DNA of 64,000 bases from Firmicutes bacterium UBA3553 (GCA_002381185.1 DFOA01000036.1:11653-75652), one strand, 5' to 3'; shown: positions 25,111-34,234, numbered from the stretch's first letter. Notes: generated by a model not told the origin, from the sequence alone. Made by a program: numbers and translations.

Positions 25111-26294
25111 GCAAGAAACTATATCTTGACAACGCCGCAACAACGAGAGTAAGAAAAGAAGTAATAGATGAAATGCAAAAGTACTTTGATGAAATGTACG
25201 GAAATCCTTCATCTCAATTATACGAGCTTGGAAGAAAATCAAAAGAAGCCATTGAGAATGCAAGAAAGACAGTTGCTGATTTTATTAATGCAGACGAAAA
25301 AGAAATTTATTTTACAGCAGGAGGTTCCGAATCCGACAACTGGGCATTGAAAGGAACAGCCTTCGCAAATTTCAATAAAGGAAAAAACCACATAATTACT
25401 ACTAAAATAGAGCATCATGCAATACTGCACACATGTGAGTATTTAGAAAAATTCGGAGTTGAAACAACATATCTGAATGTTGATAAATATGGTTTGATAG
25501 ATTTGGAAGAGTTAAAAGAAGCAATCAGACCTGAAACAATGCTTATATCCGTAATGTTTGCAAACAATGAGATAGGAACAATTCAGCCCATAGAACAAAT
25601 TGGTGAAATAGCCAAGGAACACGGGATTACATTCCACGTTGATGCTGTTCAGGCATTGGGAAGCGTAAGAGTAGATGTTAAAAAACAGCATATTGATTTA
25701 TTGTCAATGTCAGCACACAAATTAGGCGGACCTAAGGGAATTGGCGGTATGTTTATAAGAAAAGGCGTTAAAATTGACAATTTCATTCACGGAGGAGGCC
25801 AGGAAAGAGGCAGAAGAGCAGGAACCGAAGGTGTTCAGAATATTGTGGGATTCGGAAAAGCTGTTGAGCTTGCCAATAGAAATTTTGATCATCATGTGGA
25901 AAAACTTACGGCTTTAAGAAACAAGTTCATAGAGGATATTAAAAATAACATTCCTGAGGTTATCCTTAACGGACATCCTACCATGAGACTTCCAAACAAT
26001 GTGAATTTCTCATATAAGTATGTTGAAGGCGAGTCAATATTATTGCTGCTGGACATGGAAGGCATTGCTGCATCAAGCGGTTCTGCATGTACATCAGGTT
26101 CACTTGATCCGTCACACGTTCTTCTGGCAACGGGACTTGACCACGGAACAGCCCACGGCTCAATCCGCTTCACCATAAGTGAAGAAATAACAGAAGAAGA
26201 TATTGACTTCACGGTAGAAACCATGAAAAAGATAATTGAAAGATTAAGAGCAATGTCGCCAATTAAAAACGATGCGGATTTATATAACAAGTAA
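25107..26294 (+). CDS. iscS: Cysteine desulfurase (NifS/IscS family)
   Basis: PLP enzyme of 395 residues that takes sulfur from cysteine as a persulfide for Fe-S assembly, and can release selenium from selenocysteine. The PLP lysine is in SMSAHKLGGPKG, the substrate His is in FHVDAVQA, and the active cysteine loop is SSGSACTSGSLDPSHVL near residue 325. It overlaps iscR by 4 bases and is followed by iscU after 34 bases, so the three form one operon. Confidence 0.96.
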   Translation: MSKKLYLDNAATTRVRKEVIDEMQKYFDEMYGNPSSQLYELGRKSKEAIENARKTVADFINADEKEIYFTAGGSESDNWALKGTAFANFNKGKNHIITTKIEHHAILHTCEYLEKFGVETTYLNVDKYGLIDLEELKEAIRPETMLISVMFANNEIGTIQPIEQIGEIAKEHGITFHVDAVQALGSVRVDVKKQHIDLLSMSAHKLGGPKGIGGMFIRKGVKIDNFIHGGGQERGRRAGTEGVQNIVGFGKAVELANRNFDHHVEKLTALRNKFIEDIKNNIPEVILNGHPTMRLPNNVNFSYKYVEGESILLLLDMEGIAASSGSACTSGSLDPSHVLLATGLDHGTAHGSIRFTISEEITEEDIDFTVETMKKIIERLRAMSPIKNDADLYNK

Positions 26295-26328
26295 TATAAT
26301 TTTATTAACATATATCGGAGGAAAATAA

Positions 26329-26760
26329 ATGTATACAGAAACAGTCATGGATCACTTCAGAAATCCAAGAAATGTAGGTCAAATTGAAAATGCAGACGGA
26401 GTTGGCCAGGTAGGCAATCCCAAATGTGGAGATATAATGAAGATATATTTAAAAATAAACGATGATGAAATTATAGAGGATGTAAAATTTGAAACCTTTG
26501 GCTGCGGTTCGGCAATAGCTTCATCAAGCATGGCAACTGAACTTATAAAGGGAAAAAGCATAAATGAAGCAGTAGAGTTTACAAACAAAGCAGTTATTGA
26601 AGCATTGGGAGGACTTCCTCCTGTAAAGGTTCACTGCTCGGTATTGGCAGAACAGGCTGTTAAATCGGCATTATATGATTATTCGCAAAAAACAGGAAAA
26701 TCAATAAAAGGCTTGGAAAACTACAAGCCGGAAGATGACGAAGATATTCACTGTCACTAA
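26329..26760 (+). CDS. iscU: Fe-S cluster scaffold IscU/NifU
   Basis: 143-residue scaffold protein on which IscS builds clusters. The three conserved cysteines are in NPKCGD (about residue 37), FGCGSAIASS (about 63) and KVHCSVLAEQA (about 105). The start MYTETVMDHFRNPRNVG is typical of the Firmicute NifU-like form, which ends with an acidic, His-containing tail (DDEDIHCH). ATG 26329 follows ATCGGAGGAAA. Confidence 0.96.
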   Translation: MYTETVMDHFRNPRNVGQIENADGVGQVGNPKCGDIMKIYLKINDDEIIEDVKFETFGCGSAIASSSMATELIKGKSINEAVEFTNKAVIEALGGLPPVKVHCSVLAEQAVKSALYDYSQKTGKSIKGLENYKPEDDEDIHCH

Positions 26761-26763
26761 AAA

Positions 26764-26800
26764 AAAGCGGAGCTCAGAAAATTCTGACTCCGCTTTATTA
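26764..26800 (+). terminator. Terminator of iscRSU operon
   Basis: AAAGCGGAG pairs with CTCCGCTTT, with an inner CAGA/TCTG extension, followed by ATTATTATAT. Confidence 0.8.
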
Positions 26801-26834
26801 TATATTATTTATAGCTGTTAAATTTGAAATATAG

Positions 26835-26864
26835 TTGACAATTCGGGAAAGAATACATTATAAT
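26835..26864 (+). promoter_or_regulatory. alaS promoter
   Basis: TTGACA and TATAAT separated by 18 bases. The expected start near 26871 leaves a leader of about 110 bases before alaS. Confidence 0.8.
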
Positions 26865-26870
26865 TTCATA

Positions 26871-26970
26871 ATAAGAACCCGCCCAACGACGCAATTAAAA
26901 ATTGCTGTTGGGTACCCGGGAACCTTGTTGCTTTCGCAATAAGAGTCAAAGAACGGAAATACGAGAAAAC
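26871..26970 (+). ncRNA. Structured alaS leader of unknown class
   Basis: The leader folds into a hairpin at 26882-26912 (CCCAAC outer, GCAATT inner, pairing with AATTGC and GTTGGG). It can be enclosed by CCCG (26878-26881) with CGGG (26917-26920), then a second hairpin CTTGTTGC-TTTC-GCAATAAG at 26923-26942. It has no T-box sequence, no specifier loop and no terminator poly-T. I do not recognise a known riboswitch class. It may be a translational or autogenous control site for alaS. Confidence 0.55.
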
Positions 26971-26979
26971 GGAGGAATA

Positions 26980-29616
26980 ATGGATACATTAGATAGATTT
27001 TCCATAAATAACATTAGAAAAGAATATTTGAATTTTTTTAAAAGCAAGGGCCATTTAACAGAAAACAGTTTTTCATTAATTCCCAAAAATGATAAAAGTC
27101 TTCTATTAATCGGAGCAGGCATGGCGCCGCTGAAAAAATATTTCACGGGAGCTGAAACACCGCCGTGCAAAAGGATGGCGACAGTTCAAAAATGCGTAAG
27201 AACCGGAGATATTGACAACGTGGGATTAACAGCAAGACATCTTACATTTTTTGAAATGCTCGGAAATTTTTCATTCGGAGATTATTTTAAAAAAGAAGCT
27301 ATAGAGTGGGCTTGGGAGCTGTTGACCGAGGTATTGAAAATAGATAAGGACAGACTGTGGGTGACTGTATATCTGGATGATGATGAAGCCGCAGACTTAT
27401 GGCACAGTGTTGCAGGAGTGCCAAAAGAAAGAATCGTAAGACTAGGCAAGGAAGACAATTTCTGGGAATTAGAGGTTGGACCCAGCGGTCCGTGTTCGGA
27501 AATTTATTATGACACGGGAGCAGACAGGGGATGCGGTTCGCCTGACTGCAAGCCCGGATGTGACTGCAACAGATTCTTGGAAATATGGAACCTTGTATTT
27601 ACTCAATTTGACAAGGATGAACAAGGTGTATATCATCCTCTGCCAAATCCAAACATAGATACAGGAATGGGACTTGAAAGAGTTTCTTGTGTATTACAAG
27701 ACAAACCTACGGTATTTGACGTTGAACCGTTATTATCTGTTGTAAAAAAAGTTTCTGAAATATCAAATGTTACTTATGGCTCTGATGCAAAAAAAGATAT
27801 TTCTATGAAAATTGTCTGTGACCACTCAAGAGCAGCGGCATTCATGATTGGTGATGGTGTAATACCTTCAAATGAAGGAAGAGGATATGTTTTAAGAAGA
27901 CTGATAAGAAGAGCAATAAGACAGGGAAAATCTCTTGGTATACATAATGAATTTTTGACAAAGACTGTTAAGGTAGTAATAGATGAATGGAAAGAAGCTT
28001 ACCCTGAGCTTGGAGATAAGGAAAGTTACATATTGAAGGTTGTTCAGCTGGAAGAAGAAAGATTCAAAGTTACAATTGATCAGGGTCTTGAGCTTTTAAT
28101 GAAGGAAATTAATTTATTAAAAGAAGTAAACAAAGATGTTCTTGATGGTAATGTGGCATTCAGACTTTATGACACATATGGATTCCCATCAGAGCTTACA
28201 GAAGAAATATTATCTGAAAACGGAATGAAATTTGACAAACAAGCTTTCATTTCAATAATGGATGAGCACAGACAAATGGCAAGGGAAGCAAGATCTAAAA
28301 CAGGAAGCTCAGGCTGGAAGGATGAGGATATCAGTCTTGACGTTCCTAAAACAGTTTTTACAGGTTACTCGACAATGACAGATACTGCGGAAGTAATTGC
28401 AATAGTCGTTGATGGTGAACTGGTAAACACAATTTCAGAAGGCCAATCAGGTACAATAGTTCTTGATAAAACACCTTTCTATGCAGAAAGCGGCGGACAG
28501 ACAGGAGATAGCGGAGAAATTGTTACAGATGAAGCAGAAGCTTCAGTTACGGATACTAAGAAATATAACAAGACTATTCATCTGCATGAAGCAAATGTTG
28601 TTAAAGGAAGCATATCAGTAGGCGATAAGGTTACGGCTAAGGTTAATTCTGATCAAAGAAAGAATACTGCAAAGAACCATACATGTACGCATATTTTGCA
28701 TAAAGTGTTGAAGGATATGCTTGGAGACCATGTAAATCAGGCAGGCTCATATGTTTCACAGGACAGAATGAGATTTGACTACACTCATTTTGAAGCTGTT
28801 GATCAGGAAACATTAAAGGAAATCGAAAGGCGTGTAAATGAGGCAATTCTTCATGATTATACAGTTAATACAGATGTATTGAACATTGAAGAAGCAAAAA
28901 AATCAGGAGCCACTGCATTATTTGATGAAAAATACGATGAAATGGTAAGAGTAGTAAGCGTAGGAGATTTCAGCAAGGAGCTTTGCGGTGGAACTCATAT
29001 TGATGAGACTGCAAAAATAGGAATGTTTAAAATAGTTTCCGAGGGAGGCATTGCGTCAGGAATAAGAAGAATTGAAGCTATAACAGGAAGAGCAGCTTTG
29101 AATTATTTAAATGAGCTTACTGAATTAGCAGATGAATTGTCTTCGGTTATGAAAACTTCAAAAGAAGATATTATTGGCAAAGTAAATACCCTGAAAAAAG
29201 AAATAAAAGAGAAAGAAAAAGAAATTCAAAAGTTAAACAATGAACTCCTGAAGAAAAATTTGGATCAAATACTTGATCAATACGAAGAAATAAACGGAAT
29301 CAAGCTGTTTTCTCTTAAATTGAAAGATAAGGAAGCCAATAATTTAAGAGAAATTGCTGATAAAATCAAAGATAAAAATGAAAGCTGCGCAGTATTATTA
29401 GCATCTGATTTAGGTGATAAGGTATTGTTTGTGGCCGCAGTTACAAAGGATTTAGTCCAAAAAGGAGTAAATGCGGGAAATATGGTTAAGGAAGCTGCTA
29501 AGGTTGCTGGAGGCGGCGGAGGCGGAAGACCTGACTTTGCCCAGGCAGGAGGAAAAGATCCGCAAAAAATAGAAGAAGCAATAGAGGCAGTGAAAAAAAT
29601 TATAGACGTACAATAG
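26980..29616 (+). CDS. alaS: Alanyl-tRNA synthetase
   Basis: Class IIc synthetase, 878 residues, full length. It has the catalytic core (FFKSKGHL, GMAPLKKYFTG, RHLTFFEMLGNFSFGDYFK), the motif 3 region GRGYVLRRLIRRAIRQG, the editing domain with HTCTHILHKVL and CGGTHIDETAKIG zinc/editing motifs, a coiled-coil linker, and the C-terminal C-Ala/DHHA1 end with AGGGGGGRPDFAQAGG. ATG 26980 follows ACGGAGGAATA; a longer in-frame reading to 26902 lies within the structured leader. Confidence 0.97.
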   Translation: MDTLDRFSINNIRKEYLNFFKSKGHLTENSFSLIPKNDKSLLLIGAGMAPLKKYFTGAETPPCKRMATVQKCVRTGDIDNVGLTARHLTFFEMLGNFSFGDYFKKEAIEWAWELLTEVLKIDKDRLWVTVYLDDDEAADLWHSVAGVPKERIVRLGKEDNFWELEVGPSGPCSEIYYDTGADRGCGSPDCKPGCDCNRFLEIWNLVFTQFDKDEQGVYHPLPNPNIDTGMGLERVSCVLQDKPTVFDVEPLLSVVKKVSEISNVTYGSDAKKDISMKIVCDHSRAAAFMIGDGVIPSNEGRGYVLRRLIRRAIRQGKSLGIHNEFLTKTVKVVIDEWKEAYPELGDKESYILKVVQLEEERFKVTIDQGLELLMKEINLLKEVNKDVLDGNVAFRLYDTYGFPSELTEEILSENGMKFDKQAFISIMDEHRQMAREARSKTGSSGWKDEDISLDVPKTVFTGYSTMTDTAEVIAIVVDGELVNTISEGQSGTIVLDKTPFYAESGGQTGDSGEIVTDEAEASVTDTKKYNKTIHLHEANVVKGSISVGDKVTAKVNSDQRKNTAKNHTCTHILHKVLKDMLGDHVNQAGSYVSQDRMRFDYTHFEAVDQETLKEIERRVNEAILHDYTVNTDVLNIEEAKKSGATALFDEKYDEMVRVVSVGDFSKELCGGTHIDETAKIGMFKIVSEGGIASGIRRIEAITGRAALNYLNELTELADELSSVMKTSKEDIIGKVNTLKKEIKEKEKEIQKLNNELLKKNLDQILDQYEEINGIKLFSLKLKDKEANNLREIADKIKDKNESCAVLLASDLGDKVLFVAAVTKDLVQKGVNAGNMVKEAAKVAGGGGGGRPDFAQAGGKDPQKIEEAIEAVKKIIDVQ

Positions 29617-29705
29617 ATTAGCAATTGATGAACAATGGATTAGCAATTGATATTTCTTTTCCAATCGCCAATCCATTGAAAATCCATAGCCAATCAATTG
29701 TTGAA
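29617..29705. repeat. Imperfect inverted-repeat intergenic element
   Basis: The gap between alaS and ireB contains repeated ATTAGCAATTGAT units on the left (29621, 29639), mirrored by CCAATCGCCAATCC and AGCCAATCAATTGTTG on the right. The whole forms a long imperfect hairpin around TTTCTTTTCC. It resembles a miniature palindromic element and may work as a terminator. Confidence 0.5.
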
Positions 29706-29767
29706 GTTTATGTTGATTTTATTACAAATTTGTAGTACAATGTATTAAGATGTAAGAGGTGGTTTAT

Positions 29768-30031
29768 ATGGATGGTAATGTAAATAATACTGCAAAGTTC
29801 GATTACAAAATGGAATCATTAAATGAAGCTAGGGAAATATTATCTCAGGTTTATGAGTCATTGAAAGAAAAAGGATACAATCCTAATAACCAGCTCATAG
29901 GTTATATATTGTCCGGAGATCCGACTTATATTACAAATCACAACAACGCAAGAAGTTTAATAAGAAAAATTGAGAGAGACGAACTGTTAGAAGAGTTATT
30001 AAATGTTTATTTAGATGTAATAGACCTTTAA
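29768..30031 (+). CDS. ireB: IreB family regulatory phosphoprotein (UPF0297)
   Basis: 87-residue protein with the UPF0297 signatures LNEAREILSQVYESLKEKGYNP and GYILSGDPTYITNHNNARSLI split along its length. In Enterococcus IreB is a phosphorylation target of the IreK Ser/Thr kinase that affects cell-envelope stress. ATG 29768 (AAGAGGTGG site) is preferred over GTG 29759. The following ruvX, DUF1292, fur order is conserved in Clostridia. Confidence 0.93.
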   Translation: MDGNVNNTAKFDYKMESLNEAREILSQVYESLKEKGYNPNNQLIGYILSGDPTYITNHNNARSLIRKIERDELLEELLNVYLDVIDL

Positions 30032-30037
30032 GATATA

Positions 30038-30066
30038 AGCAGTATATTTAAATATACTGCTCTATT
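30038..30066 (+). terminator. Hairpin after ireB
   Basis: A perfect palindrome, AGCAGTATATTT-AAATATACTGCT, followed by CTATTTGT. A weak terminator or attenuator between ireB and the reductase gene. Confidence 0.6.
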
Positions 30067-30107
30067 TGTATTGTTTAAATCACCTTGAGGGAAAAACCGA
30101 TAATAAA

Positions 30108-31055
30108 ATGATATATACAAGTTTATTTGAAAAAGAAAACGTATCAAAATTATGCTACGGAACTTTGTCGTTAAGTATTTTACAAAATTTTGATACTTTA
30201 GAAAACAAGGTAAATCTATTAAATTACGCATATGAAAAAGGAATAAATTTTCTTGATACAGCCGAGCTTTATGACAACTATAATATATTAAAAGAATTCA
30301 TAAAAGACAAAGACAGGGATAAACTAACATTAGCTACAAAAAGCTATGCATATGACAAGAAGACTGCAGAATATAGTGTCAATAAAGCCTTGAAAGAATT
30401 AAACACAGATTATCTGGATGTTTTTATGCTCCATGAGCAGGAAAACGGAAATAATTTTTTAGGTCATTATGAAGCCGTTGAACGCTTTATGAAATATAAG
30501 GAACAAGGTATAATAAAGCATTTTGGAATATCAACTCATAGAGTTCAGGCGGTGAGAGACAGCATAAGATTTAAGGAAATAGAATTTGTTTTTCCTCTTT
30601 TTAACATGAAGGGTATCGGAATACAAGACGGTACCATTGAAGATATGATACATGCAGTTAAAAATGCCAAGGAAAACAATAAATTTATTATGGCAATGAA
30701 GATTTATGGGGGCGGACATCTGATAAACCGGCCAAAAGAAGCATTTGAATTTGTCCAAAATATCAGAGAGGTTGATTCCATAGCGGTAGGTATGAGCACA
30801 ACAGAAGAAATTGATGCTAATATCTGTTATTTAGAAAACAATGAGTTAAATGTTAATATAAAAAATAAAATTAGAAATCAAAAGCGCACTCTCGTAGTAG
30901 AAGAGTGGTGTATTGGTTGCGGAAAATGTGCAAAAAAATGCAGACAAAACGCACTTCATATAATTGACGGCAAATGTGTTGTTGATATGAACAAATGTGT
31001 TTTATGCAGTTACTGCGCCGGTGAATGTACGGATTTTTATATCAAAATTGTATGA
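30108..31055 (+). CDS. Aldo/keto reductase fused to a C-terminal 2[4Fe-4S] ferredoxin domain
   Basis: 315 residues. The N-terminal ~260 form an AKR-type TIM barrel (DTAELYDNY with catalytic Asp/Tyr, DVFMLHEQ, FGISTHR). The end is a ferredoxin-like domain with CIGCGKCAKKC and CVLCSYCAGEC. Such AKR-ferredoxin fusions occur widely in anaerobes; the substrate is unknown. ATG 30108 is the first ATG; the nearest purine-rich site, GAGGG, lies about 14 bases upstream, so a TTG start earlier in frame is possible. Confidence 0.85.
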   Translation: MIYTSLFEKENVSKLCYGTLSLSILQNFDTLENKVNLLNYAYEKGINFLDTAELYDNYNILKEFIKDKDRDKLTLATKSYAYDKKTAEYSVNKALKELNTDYLDVFMLHEQENGNNFLGHYEAVERFMKYKEQGIIKHFGISTHRVQAVRDSIRFKEIEFVFPLFNMKGIGIQDGTIEDMIHAVKNAKENNKFIMAMKIYGGGHLINRPKEAFEFVQNIREVDSIAVGMSTTEEIDANICYLENNELNVNIKNKIRNQKRTLVVEEWCIGCGKCAKKCRQNALHIIDGKCVVDMNKCVLCSYCAGECTDFYIKIV

Positions 31056-31062
31056 GGTATCT

Positions 31063-31479
31063 ATGGAAAGATTGATGGGTCTTGATGTGGGAGACAAAAC
31101 AATTGGTGTTGCTGTCAGTGATTTATTGATGATTACTGCACAGGGAGTGACTACAATTAAAAGAACAAATATAAAAAATGATATTAATGAGCTTAAAAAA
31201 ATAATCAACGAGTATCAGGTTACTAAAATAGTTTCAGGCCTTCCAAAGATGCTTGACGGGACTGTAGGCATCCAGGGAGAAAAGGTCCTTAACTTTTTAG
31301 ATAAGTTAAAAAATCATGTTGATTTGCCAATAGAGCTTGAGGATGAAAGGTTTACCACATCAATATCAGAAAGAATGCTAATAGATGCGGATGTTAAAAG
31401 AAAAAAAAGAAAAGAAGTCATAGACAAACTAGCCGCAGTTCATATTCTGTCAGGTTATATGCAGCGTAAAAAATTATAA
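31063..31479 (+). CDS. ruvX: Holliday junction resolvase-like / 16S rRNA processing nuclease RuvX (YqgF)
   Basis: 138-residue RNase H-fold protein. GLDVGDKTIGVAVSD carries the first catalytic Asp, EDERFTT the Glu, and VIDKLAAVHIL the last Asp. Homologues take part in pre-16S rRNA 5'-end maturation. ATG 31063 follows TGAGGTATCT and lies 7 bases after the AKR stop. Confidence 0.93.
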   Translation: MERLMGLDVGDKTIGVAVSDLLMITAQGVTTIKRTNIKNDINELKKIINEYQVTKIVSGLPKMLDGTVGIQGEKVLNFLDKLKNHVDLPIELEDERFTTSISERMLIDADVKRKKRKEVIDKLAAVHILSGYMQRKKL

Positions 31480-31491
31480 AAGGAGCGTAAT

Positions 31492-31737
31492 ATGGAAGAA
31501 AACATTATTGAATTGATTAATGAAGACGGGAAGACAGAAAAACTTGTTGTTGAAGCTACTTTTCATATTGACGATACCTTATATGCGGTTCTTCACGAAG
31601 TTAACTCTGACGAGGGTATGATATATTATGTGGAAGAAGCAGAAGACGGCAACGGAATATTAGTCAAGGTTGAAGATGAAGAGGAAATTAAGGAAGTAAT
31701 GGAAGTATACGAGGGAATAGCAGATGATTTAATTTAA
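31492..31737 (+). CDS. DUF1292 family protein (YrzB-like)
   Basis: 81 residues, very acidic (pI clearly low) and beta-rich, with the DUF1292 pattern IELINEDGKTEKL...YAVLHEV. The family is conserved between ruvX and fur in Firmicutes; function is unknown. ATG 31492 follows AAAGGAGCG. Confidence 0.9.
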   Translation: MEENIIELINEDGKTEKLVVEATFHIDDTLYAVLHEVNSDEGMIYYVEEAEDGNGILVKVEDEEEIKEVMEVYEGIADDLI

Positions 31738-31768
31738 TTAAATCAAAATTCTATTTAGGGGTGAGATA

Positions 31769-32248
31769 ATGTACGAATCAGATTACTTAATAAAAGCACT
31801 TGGAGATAAAGGGTATAAGACTACCACTCAAAGAAGCATGGTTTTTGATATACTCAATGAAAATAAAAATCAACATTTAAGTACTGAGGAAGTCTACGAA
31901 CTTATTAAGAGTAAGAACCCCCATATGGGAATTGCTACAATCTACAGAACACTTCAACTTTTTGAGGAAATTGGGCTGGTTTATAAGCATAACTTTGATG
32001 ATGGCTGTTCCAGATATGAAATATTGTCTCCAAACAGCAATGAAATTCATCAGCACCATCACTTGTTGTGCAAAAAATGCGGTAAAATAATTGAAGTCAA
32101 GGAAGACTTAATGAATTCACTGGAAGATATTATTGAAAAACAATACAATTTTGAAATATTAAATCACGTAGTCAAGTTCACCGGAATCTGCAGTCAATGC
32201 AGAAATAAGGAGAATGATGATGGCAACAGAAAAGAAACACAAACTTAA
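31769..32248 (+). CDS. fur: Fur-family transcriptional regulator
   Basis: 159 residues. The winged-helix DNA-binding domain carries TTQRSMVFDIL and GIATIYRTLQLFEEIGLV. The metal region has HQHHHLLCKKCGK and a C-terminal CSQC, so both structural zinc CxxC pairs are present. It may be Fur, PerR or Zur; the sequence does not decide. Its 3' end overlaps the start of the RNase J gene by 29 bases. Confidence 0.93.
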   Translation: MYESDYLIKALGDKGYKTTTQRSMVFDILNENKNQHLSTEEVYELIKSKNPHMGIATIYRTLQLFEEIGLVYKHNFDDGCSRYEILSPNSNEIHQHHHLLCKKCGKIIEVKEDLMNSLEDIIEKQYNFEILNHVVKFTGICSQCRNKENDDGNRKETQT

Positions 32249-33926
32249 AATTATACCCCTGGGAGGTTTGGGGGAAATAGGGAAGAATATGACAGTCATA
32301 GAATACGGCGGAAATATAATCGTAATAGACTGTGGTATGTCATTCCCGGAAGATGAAATGCTTGGTATTGATATAGTAATACCTGATATAACATATTTAA
32401 TTAAGAATAAAGACAAAATAAAAGGAATATGCCTTACTCACGGTCATGAAGACCATATCGGCTCAATTCCGTACCTTCTGAAAAAAATGAACGTGCCTAT
32501 TTATGGCACAAGACTTACATTAGGTCTTGTTGAAAATAAACTTTTAGAGCATAAAATTGAAGATGCTGAGCTTAATGTTGTTCAGGCAGGTTCAACAATC
32601 AATTTAGGATGCTTTAAAGTAACCTTTATAAGAAACAATCACAGCATTCCTGACGCTGTATCATTTGCAATAGATACACCAATAGGGGTGATTGTACACA
32701 CAGGTGATTTTAAAATTGACTATACTCCTATAAACGATGAGGTTATAGATTTAGGTAAATTTGCTGAGCTTGGAAGAAAAGGCGTACTATTGGCAATGTC
32801 TGACAGCACAAACGTTGAGAGGTCGGGATTTACCGAATCAGAAAAAACTATCGGCCTCAAGTTCATGGAAATATTTAAAAACTGTGAATCCAGAATAATT
32901 GTGGCTTCATTTGCATCAAATATCCACAGATTGCAGCAGATAATAAATGCAGCTGTAGCTAATCAAAGAAAAGTTGCAATATCAGGAAAAAGCATGGTCA
33001 ATGCGGTAAAGGTGTCACAGGAGCTAGGTTATTTGAATGCACCCGAAGGAGCTTTGATTCATGTTAATGATTTGAAAAATTATAAGGACAATGAAGTAGT
33101 TATTATAACAACAGGCAGCCAGGGTGAACCCATGTCTGCGCTGACACGAATGGCTAACAATGACCATAAAAAGGTTCAGATTAAGGCCGGAGATTTGGTG
33201 ATTATTTCAGCTAATCCTATTCCGGGCAATGAAAAAACTGTATCAAGGGTTATAAACATGCTTTATGAAAAAGGAGCAAATGTGCTTTATGATGCCTTGA
33301 CGCAAGTTCATGTATCCGGCCATGCCAGAAGAGAAGAATTAAAGCTTATGCTGACTTTGCTCAGACCAAAGTTTTTTATTCCCGTTCATGGTGAATACAG
33401 GCATTTGATGCAGCATTCAAAGCTTGCACAGGAATTAGGTCTTCCGGAGGATCATACTATAATAGGCAAGAATGGAGACATTATTGAGCTTACAACTAAA
33501 TCAATAGCAATTAACGGAGCCGTAACTTCAGGCAACATACTTGTTGATGGACTTGGAGTAGGCGATGTTGGAAATATAGTGCTGAGAGACAGGAAGCTGT
33601 TATCTGAAAACGGATTGATAATTGTGGTTCTTGCAACTGAAAGAGGAACAGGCAAGGTGCTTTCTGGACCTGAAATTGTGTCAAGAGGATTCATTTATGT
33701 GAGAGAAAATATTGACCTGATTGAAGAGTCAAAGACAGTTATAAGAAAAGCACTCACAAAATGTGAAGATGCCAATGTAAGAGAATGGAACAACATAAAA
33801 ATGACGATTAAGGATGCATTAAGCAGCTTCATTTATGAAAAAATCAAAAGAAATCCTATGATACTTCCGATAATTGTTGAAGTTAAACCGGAAGAGTTCA
33901 CAGATATGAATAATTTTGAATTTTAA
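32220..33926 (+). CDS. rnjA: Ribonuclease J
   Basis: 568-residue MBL/beta-CASP exo- and endoribonuclease of mRNA decay and rRNA maturation. Motifs are GGLGEIGKNMTVIEY, the metal site LTHGHEDHIGSIPYL, HTGDFKID, and beta-CASP SDSTNVERSGFT, SQGEPMSAL and HVSGHARREE. Three consecutive ATG codons lie at 32214, 32217 and 32220; AAGGAG spacing favours 32220. A terminator starts at the stop codon. Confidence 0.96.
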   Translation: MATEKKHKLKIIPLGGLGEIGKNMTVIEYGGNIIVIDCGMSFPEDEMLGIDIVIPDITYLIKNKDKIKGICLTHGHEDHIGSIPYLLKKMNVPIYGTRLTLGLVENKLLEHKIEDAELNVVQAGSTINLGCFKVTFIRNNHSIPDAVSFAIDTPIGVIVHTGDFKIDYTPINDEVIDLGKFAELGRKGVLLAMSDSTNVERSGFTESEKTIGLKFMEIFKNCESRIIVASFASNIHRLQQIINAAVANQRKVAISGKSMVNAVKVSQELGYLNAPEGALIHVNDLKNYKDNEVVIITTGSQGEPMSALTRMANNDHKKVQIKAGDLVIISANPIPGNEKTVSRVINMLYEKGANVLYDALTQVHVSGHARREELKLMLTLLRPKFFIPVHGEYRHLMQHSKLAQELGLPEDHTIIGKNGDIIELTTKSIAINGAVTSGNILVDGLGVGDVGNIVLRDRKLLSENGLIIVVLATERGTGKVLSGPEIVSRGFIYVRENIDLIEESKTVIRKALTKCEDANVREWNNIKMTIKDALSSFIYEKIKRNPMILPIIVEVKPEEFTDMNNFEF

Positions 33927-33954
33927 AAAGGACGAATGTCCTTTTTAATTTTTT
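33925..33954 (+). terminator. Terminator after rnjA
   Basis: AAAAAGGAC-GAAT-GTCCTTTTT followed by AATTTTTT; the stem begins within the stop codon. Confidence 0.9.
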
Positions 33955-33964
33955 AGCAAACTAA

Positions 33965-33995
33965 AAGCAACCGGTGAATTTTCACCGGCTGCTTA
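33965..33995 (-). terminator. Terminator of the minus-strand small gene
   Basis: AGCAGCCGGTGA and TCACCGGTTGCT pair on the minus strand and are followed by TTTAGTTTGC, just past the stop at 34013. Confidence 0.8.
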
Positions 33996-34012
33996 AGTGC
34001 CTATTACTTCAA

Positions 34013-34234
34013 TTATTTTTTAATCATGTGAAAGTTTACACCTAATATAGGTCCAAATTGAGACGGCTTATTATTTACAATTTTTTTCTCGACCATTTTT
34101 GTATTCTCTTTTTTGGAAAGAATATTTAAATCCGGTTCAAGTTTTCCATTTAAGTTGGTCAATTGTAAATTGACATCTCTTTTATTAACTTCACGTAATT
34201 TTTCAGTAATCTTATTCTCAGGAGTGTTACTCAT
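34013..34234 (-). CDS. Hypothetical small basic protein
   Basis: 73 residues, hydrophilic and Lys/Asn rich, with no helix long enough for a membrane and no recognised family. The C-terminus PSQFGPILGVNFHMIKK is the only hydrophobic part. ATG 34234 is preferred over TTG 34240, as AGAGGT lies about 10 bases upstream. Its own terminator and ribosome site argue that it is real. It stands alone between the convergent rnjA and divergent mltG. Confidence 0.6.
   Translation of the reverse strand: MSNTPENKITEKLREVNKRDVNLQLTNLNGKLEPDLNILSKKENTKMVEKKIVNNKPSQFGPILGVNFHMIKK

Noticed and set aside
26821..26980. T-box upstream of alaS
   Set aside because: No AGGGTGG-type T-box sequence, specifier loop or terminator with T tract.
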